Assembly (NCBI GenBank): GCA_037042185.1 | Contig: JAXQJY010000029.1 | Span: 1,798,001 to 1,862,000 of the forward strand | Source of the DNA: Sordariomycetes sp. S80-01Y | Lineage: Eukaryota > Ascomycota > Sordariomycetes | Reading direction: 5' to 3' | Length of the DNA: 64,000 bases | In this document: piece after piece, positions 57,878 to 64,000 of the stretch | Layout: the number at the start of each line of letters is the position of its first letter | Position numbering within the stretch: position 1 is the first letter of the stretch | Position numbers and translations under genes: made by a program | The notes under the pieces: generated by a model | The model's database searches: none | Told to the model about the DNA's origin: nothing | Seen by the model: the letters and a program-made list of their open reading frames with translations, nothing else

Positions 57878-58228
57878 GATTGATCAGAATTAGAAGGTCA
57901 GGTCGCCGTTTTGTTGCTTTGGCGACGATGAGTTGGAGCTAGGGCGCTGAAACGTGCCTGGCAGTACAAGTATGTTGGCGACCGCGTGAAGCCGAATGTA
58001 CCCCAGAATGCCCAAGGGCCCTTGGTTCTTAAGCACCGATGCTGGTCGGTGTGAGCTGGAGCTGCGTGGTTCCGAGTGTCCCGCGATTGCAACGAGGGTC
58101 TCGAGTGAGAAGAGGCGGCTTGAAGCTTGAGAAGCTAGGGTTTGTTGAGGTGAGGTGTTGGCGGAGCGAAGTCCAGGCGATTGAGATCGAGTCGACTTTG
58201 GTGCAGAAGAGTTGAGGTTCTGTGGCTT
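57878..58228 (-). promoter_or_regulatory. Probable 5' leader of the FlbC-like gene
   Basis: About 350 bp between the putative transcription-start region and the ATG. A minus-strand open frame continues through part of this leader but lacks coding character. Confidence 0.4.
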
Positions 58229-58300
58229 GGGGGGGAGGGTGTGGTGGAAGGGATGTCCAAAGGGAAGGGGAGGCAGGGAGAGGGATCGAGTTGTATATAA
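58229..58300 (-). promoter_or_regulatory. Probable core promoter of the FlbC-like gene (TATA plus CT-rich tract)
   Basis: On the minus strand a TATATA word (58294-58299) is followed by about 60 bases that are nearly all pyrimidine, ending about 350 bp before the ATG. A TATA element and then a CT-rich tract is a common layout for well-expressed fungal promoters. Confidence 0.5.
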
Positions 58301-61300
58301 CACGATGTAAAGATGGAGGGATGAGATGGGGGATTTCAGAATTGGGGATCGGTATGTAGAAGTAGGAGGACCTGCTTTGGCCCAGTGCCAGCCGGTATCG
58401 TGTGTGGATGGATTATATGGGTAACATGGGAGGTGTGGGCAGCCTGAGCCCACTGGCAGCACTACGAAGTACGTACTTCCTGCTCTTCAGAGGCCTGAAG
58501 ACAGGATCAGGGTCTGCCAAACCTCAGGGAAGGGGGGGGGGGGAAGGGGGGTGTCGTTTCGTGCAGCGAGCAAGCCTTGTCCTTTTCCTGAGCAGACCCG
58601 GATCCACTCCTAGTCGAATTGGACTGAATGCGGCACAGGGTCCAACGTGCCGCCGCGGTGGAGGGTGCAGGCGGACCCTCACTGCAAGTTGTGAAGGAAT
58701 TATGACGGCAGCTTCACGTTGCTGCTCTTGGGGTTGTTGCTGTTGCTGTCGCTGACGTTGAAAAAGTCGACAGGACCTGAGCAGCGACTGTTGAGCCGCT
58801 GATGGCCTGGCGGCAGTAAAGAAGCCAATTCCAACGACACCCCATCGCCTCAGGCGCCGCGACGACGGAAACGGTCGGTTGCGAAAATTTCTCCTTTCCT
58901 TCCATTCTTCGTTCCGTCCGCTCTGGTCATCGATCAGTGATCGCGACTGCCAGTGGGCGCCAGTCAGTCAGTCACAGGGCAGGCGGAACCCTGATGCGCT
59001 CCCTGAGAGGCGGGACGAGGTCACTGTGGATGCTCCCCAAGCCCGCAATTGCCCCAACCAGACCCCCAAGCCCCACCCGGAAGGGACCTTTTCGACAGGG
59101 GTCCTGGGTTCAACAGGAAGTCTCTGCATGTACCTCGCCTGGGCCAAAGTTCTCGCCCCTTCTTTGGTGCTATCACTCGCGTTTTGTGGGTCTTTTGTGT
59201 CTTGACTCAATTCGTTCCTGCGACGCCGCGACCTGCCTCGTCGATGCTCGATCTGACGACACTTCGCCCCGCGTGAGCTTCATCACGTTGGCTCGAGTCT
59301 TTGGTTGCCCGGATTCCAGTGGTGACGCCTTCATGGCCGCAATGAATGAGACTGCATCGTCACTGAAGGCTTTCACGATGTGCGCGCCCCGTTGTTCATC
59401 GTGGCCATCCGGGTTGAGTTGCGACTTGCTCGCCCGCGCCGTACAAAGTTCGGCTCTTCCTTAGTGGCGGCGGCGGCGGCGGCGCTGAGCAAAGGGGTAT
59501 GTCTAGCGCGCTACCGATCACGATGAAGTCCCTCTCCCTCACACCTCCGACCCTGGAAGGCTTTGGTCCGGGCTTTGCGATCTCACGGCCACTTTCTCGA
59601 TCGCTACCGTGTGCAAGCTTTCCAAGGGTCGCGGCAGCTGGGTCACTATCACGATGCGCGAGCCTTGTCCGGCCAGACAGAGCTTGCAGTATGCTGCGCA
59701 ACAGGATTTTCCCGCCGCCGCCGAGTCCCTGAGTCGGGCTTTAGCCATGACGTCGGTGATGCCAAATCTCTAGTTGCGGCCCATCGCGACCAGTACGACG
59801 AAATCGAAGCAGGAACAAGCATTTCATTTCTCGCCGGCATTGCGTGTCTCGCCCACTGCCGCCTAACTGTAAGCAAGCGCCCAATCTTCACTCTTTCACA
59901 TCTTCCCGGAGGAGAAACGGCATTCCAGTGTCGCGAAGATTAAGATATGAGCTTGTGATGCGCAAACTCAAGCCTCGCTACGTGAGACTCGTCGCGAAGC
60001 TCGATCAAAAACTTCCTTGCTATCGATTGTTCGCCACGCTGGTGCTCTCTAGGCCACGGGTACAAATTTCTAGCCCATGCTGCTTTCGGACATTGGATTC
60101 CGATGCGATCTTGGAAAAGTCCCGCGCTGGCTGGCAGTCGAGCCCTCGCGCATAGGGACGCGACATCGTGGAAGCTCGCGAAGCTTGGGCGCGCGTCGAG
60201 GCTGGGCGATCTCGGGCAGCTCAGCTCCAGCCTGACTTAGCCCGCCCAACGTCACTTGGTCCCTGGATCGTCTGTCAGGGTCAGCTACGCACAAAGTAAG
60301 CCAACGCGCGATCGTGATGGTACCCCCAGTGTCTATCAGCAAAGTTAGAGAGCGCTCGTAATCACCAGCAGCAGTCTAACAGTACTGGTGAGAGCATCGG
60401 TCGACAACCCCAGTTCCCTCGCGACCAGGCTAGGAGCGGAGGGGCAGACGCCAAGGGGCCAAGCGACCAAGCACAGCGAGGCCCCTTGACGCTAACGCCC
60501 CAAGGGTCGTTGCAGGGTTCAGGGACTCGTGGGAGATCGACCAATGATCGGAAAACCTGGAGAAGAAAAGGTACAAGAGCTACTTCGCGCAACTCAGTGA
60601 CGCAATGACGGCCGGGAAGCAGCTGGGGTCCAATCATGTGGCAGATACCTCTCCGCTACCTCCGTTCAGCGCACCGAAGAAGCAGGCAAGATGCGATTGT
60701 CTTCACAAGACCATGTCTTGTGCATGCTGGCGCTCTTGGACGCTGCGCAAAACTGCGGCATTTCGCCATAGGATTCTCAGATCTCGATGACGGGGCGCGT
60801 GTACAACTCCCGGTACCGATTGCATAAAACTGTGCACCAGCTCCCGTGCATACACCAGGGCGCCAGCGCCAGTGGCGCTGGCCCATCGTTGGCGGGCATT
60901 CTATTCCGCCATCGGCATTGCCTGTCAGGTTGGGTTGCGTTTGTCCTAGACACCCTCTCTTTCTCTCCGTCGCCGGATTTCGTTCACATGGGCCTCCGGA
61001 ATGCGACGCCTTCGACGACAGGAATTCGCCCCTTTTCGAAACTTTGGACGAAGTTGGGGCACCACCCAATCCGCCTCAGGCACCTCAGCCTCCCGCTTCT
61101 CGCTGTCCGTCAGTGCCTTGTTTGCGGCGGCGACGACGTCACTGGGCTGCGCATGCAAGGCCACCCCCCCAGACCGACACTCTCAGTCTCGTCCCCAGAG
61201 CGAGGCGGGCGCTCGCTCCCCCCAGATCCTCACGCAAGACGCATGTCAGCCTCGGGTCGGGCGACCCAAACGAGGGTCACCATAAAGAGTCACCCCTCAA

Positions 61301-62320
61301 GAAAGATGGCGACGGGAGCAAAATACCAGCAGGCAGTGCAGCCTCGAGAAGCCAAGTAAGGTTATAATTGATCCAAAAAGGTTCCCAGTAGCGCTCGGGT
61401 CCAGGTCTCCATGGCCCTGAGACCGCTGTTTCGCAATCGTCGACATCTCGATGAAGCGCTGGCCTTGTTGCCTTGTCAGCAGAGGATTTTCCCGCTCATT
61501 AATATCTACGGAGCTGCGATGGAGAAAATCCAGCGACAAGTCTCAGCCTCCCTGCCACTAACGGAGATTCCTTCGTGCAGTCCCTATCTCCTCGCGCCGC
61601 CTAAGATTCTGTTGACCGTCGCGCTGCGCTGCGGCTGTGAGGAGATCGAGATCGAGGCTACGGAGGACCAACTAAGGTAGAGCCTGTCAGCCGGGAGAAC
61701 TCCACTGGGACGCGAACTTGAACCAAACGAGTAAATGTCAACAGGGTGGGGGCCCCCCAAGTTCGGCCTGGCGTCAGCCCCCTCAAGCTTCTGGTGTCGG
61801 ACTGCGCTCCGAGTCGTTGCTGTGCGATTCATAGGACTTGTGGTGCTGCTGCTACGATGAGCCGAGTTATGAGTGTCTAGAAACCCCCTTCTAGTCTTTA
61901 CTGATGACAGCAACTCAGCTCTGACTGCCGCTGTTCTTCTTGCTGGCAACTGATGTATTCAATGTCCGTCTCGGGTCAGAAGACTCGGCCTCGCTGCCGC
62001 GCTGCTTAGGTTCACCATCACGAACCTCGCTATACTCCAGACTGTCCTGGCCGAGGATGGGGGGCGTGTGCAGTCCAGGTGCATGATCCGCGGCTAAAGG
62101 GGTGGCACCTCCGGAAGAGAACGACGAAACTCGCATCAAGTCTGGGCATACGTAACGTCCCCAGCGAGCGGGCCCTCCCCGAGTCTCGACACGACCGATG
62201 CCGATGCGTGTAGGGTTGGGAGAGAGCACCGCTCCAAGCTCGCCAGTCACCCGAACGAGGTTGCCTCCTCGGGCGCAAGCATCGTGTAAGGGAACCTCGT
62301 AGCATGCACTGGCTTCTAGA
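58301..62320. other. Long region without a supported gene
   Basis: About 4 kb upstream of the FlbC-like gene. It contains a 12-base G run (58532-58543) and an 8-bp-stem hairpin near 60865-60885. All three plus-strand frames are open across much of 60790-61370, so length alone gives no evidence for coding there. A frame at 61411-61680 (+) starts MALRPLFRNRRHLDEALALL but I find no matching family. The region may be regulatory, or may include decayed genes. Confidence 0.35.
58532..58543. repeat. Homopolymer run of 12 G
   Basis: Twelve consecutive G residues upstream of the FlbC-like gene, followed shortly by another G-rich run. Confidence 0.9.
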
Positions 62321-62657
62321 ATGAAGCTCAGTGTCCTCCTGGCCTCAACTGCTGCTGCTTCAGGGTCTGCTTCTCATCTGTCACATCTTCTAGCCCCTCT
62401 GGACCCTGGATTGGTACAAGAAGACCTACGTCATCATGCTCAAGTGCGTCGCCGCAATGGCCTGGCAAAGTATTCAATATTTGAAGGAGATGCCGAGAGT
62501 GTATTTTCCAGGGTCTGGAGGCCCACGCGCGTCGCGTGCAGAAGCACATGGGCACGAAGCTCTTGAGCGACGAGAGAGTCACAAGAGCACCGCTGTGGCT
62601 CCTGAACTCCGTAGTATCCAAACAGACTTACGGATAGGATCTGCTTCAAACTCGTAG
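62321..62657 (+). pseudogene. Possible decayed start of a secreted serine protease
   Basis: The ATG at 62321 opens with a signal-peptide-like sequence (MKLSVLLASTAAASGSAS) and LLAPLDPGLV. In the next frame the sequence then reads YKKTYVIMLK, which resembles the start of the inhibitor propeptide of fungal subtilisin-like proteases. No catalytic domain follows, and the frame switches suggest a non-functional remnant. The resemblance is short and could be chance. Confidence 0.22.
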
Positions 62658-64000
62658 ACCTTCGCTCCACAAAGCATCCAGCCTTAAAAGCCGTGAACCC
62701 TATGAGAGCTCCCAGCCCCCGGATAGACTCTGATCGTAGCTCAACCCCTGAGGAAAGAATGCAATGCAATGCGCCATCTCAAAAGCTCGAGCCTCTTGTT
62801 AGGTTTATCGCGATGGCTCGCAGGTGATCACCCACTGCCCTGCAGCAAGGGCTCACACTTACTACTGGTCATGGAGTTATCACATATTAGAATGTGATGA
62901 GTCTGTCAGGTGAAGCGTGACACGTCCTTGTTCCATTCTTCCATTCTTCCATCGACTTTTGAGAAGTCCATGATCAGAACCCGTATTGAGCAGAAGCTCG
63001 ATCAATATCCAGGTCTCGATGGTATGAGACCTGTCTCAGAAGCTCCAGGTCATGCTTTCACGCGGAGGGTGGATTGATGACACCACCTTTGGCTCCTGAC
63101 AGCGAAACACCTTGCCTTGATTTGACTGCTTCTGGCGAGACTTTCGCGTCTGGGCTTGCTTCTGCAAGGCCCAGCTTTGGGATCACGCGAACATGGGGTT
63201 CTGTGATGGGCTTTTTGATGCTGGGGACGCCGCCGAGGACGTACGTGACTGATCGTTGAAGGATAAGCTAAAGCATGATGTGGAGTGATCCAGCTTTACT
63301 TCTGCACGGGGCTTTGCCTGGCAGTCACGCAAACGAGCGGTCGCTAGTATGCTTCCTACGTTGTATCTGGATTCTCTCGTTGGTTTATTCTCTCGCGGTG
63401 ATGAGCTGTGGGTTGCGGACATGGCAAGGTTGGCGACGGTTGAGCCTGATCATCTTCCGGGGTGTTCGTTGCGTTTCTGGTGTCAAAATAAACGTAGCTG
63501 TAGTTGAGTGCTTGGGAATCTCGGACATCGTATTAGTGTTGTGTTCCGTTTATGCTGGTCACGATACTGCCTTCTGTTTCGTTCCCACAACGCGAACGCC
63601 TTGAACGGCAACGCATCACAAGCTCAATACCACTGTGAACATGAAAACACTTCCCACAGTATATTCTATACCCCATCTTTGATACAGTAAGCATAAAGTA
63701 ATCGGGGAGAACCCGATTGCGCTGAGCAGCGTCGTTCACCCCTTTTCGCCGCAGGGTAAGTGCCACTTTCCAGAGGCAGAGCACGGCAGCCATACGATGT
63801 CGATAGATCATTTACACAGGGGAAGACACGGATCGGATACATGCACTCAACAGTCTGGGGCTTCTGAGGTGTTTCGGGGTAGATTCTTGCTCAGTATGTT
63901 GGGGACGGACTGCGCCTAGCGGACCGCCCCTGAAGTACACAACTGGCCGGCCCCGAGCCGCAGAACATTCAACGCCAAAGAACGCCATGTTATCCCAACC
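62658..64000. other. Right-edge region without a supported gene
   Basis: About 1.3 kb with somewhat higher AT content. Short frames on both strands (for example 63074-63259 + and 63183-63422 -) overlap each other and have no recognisable domain. A CCATTCTT duplication lies at about 62933-62948. Confidence 0.35.

Noticed and set aside
60787-61367. Overlapping frames of 173-190 codons on the plus strand
   Set aside because: All three frames are open here, so openness reflects base composition. No splice pattern or family resemblance singles one out.
1-64000. tRNA, rRNA, CRISPR arrays and transposable elements
   Set aside because: By eye I found no tRNA B-box in a foldable context, no rRNA-like sequence, no regularly spaced repeats, and no transposase, reverse-transcriptase or integrase motifs. 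A dedicated tRNA and repeat scan would be needed to exclude small or decayed copies.

Overview
The window reads as nuclear DNA of a filamentous ascomycete (Pezizomycotina, most likely Sordariomycetes). The reasons are: genes on both strands with short introns (about 43-199 nt) bounded by GT and AG; families typical of such fungi (CYP52 P450, Zn2Cys6 regulator, Atg22, secreted T1-type ribonuclease, FlbC-like zinc-finger protein, acetate kinase); and GC-rich coding sequence between moderately long intergenic regions. I saw no operons, CRISPR, tRNA or rRNA genes, and no convincing transposable element. Exon joins were chosen by eye from reading frame, splice consensus and family resemblance. No database search was run.

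Left part (1-24.7 kb): a coiled-coil protein cut by the window edge; two uncharacterised proteins; an Mpo1-like ER dioxygenase; Rpb7 of RNA polymerase II; a mitochondrial-type HpcH/HpaI aldolase; a small glutaredoxin-like protein; a CHORD-CS co-chaperone; a small GRGGAGN-repeat (DUF3602) protein; Atg22; a secreted ribonuclease T1/N1; a 2-oxoglutarate/Fe(II) dioxygenase; and the Nab2 poly(A)-RNA-binding protein.

Middle (24.7-43.3 kb): a CYP52-type P450 converging on an Aro8-like aminotransferase; a divergent pair of membrane proteins that appear only after splicing (29.25-31.39 kb); an uncharacterised protein with two PPAY motifs; the Rab-GEF subunit Ric1; casein kinase 2 beta; a PAP2 lipid phosphate phosphatase; and mitochondrial ribosomal protein uL2m.

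Right part (44.6-64 kb): B-type cyclin with a destruction box; the THO subunit Tex1/THOC3; a Zn2Cys6 transcription factor; a gene joining a probable WRKY-GCM1-like zinc-binding domain to an omega-type glutathione transferase; acetate kinase; and an FlbC-like C2H2 regulator with a long upstream region. The last 6 kb hold no gene I can support, only a weak hint of a decayed secreted-protease start.

Most genes are housekeeping and functionally unrelated neighbours. The most unusual items are the zinc-finger/GST fusion and the divergent pair of hidden membrane-protein genes.
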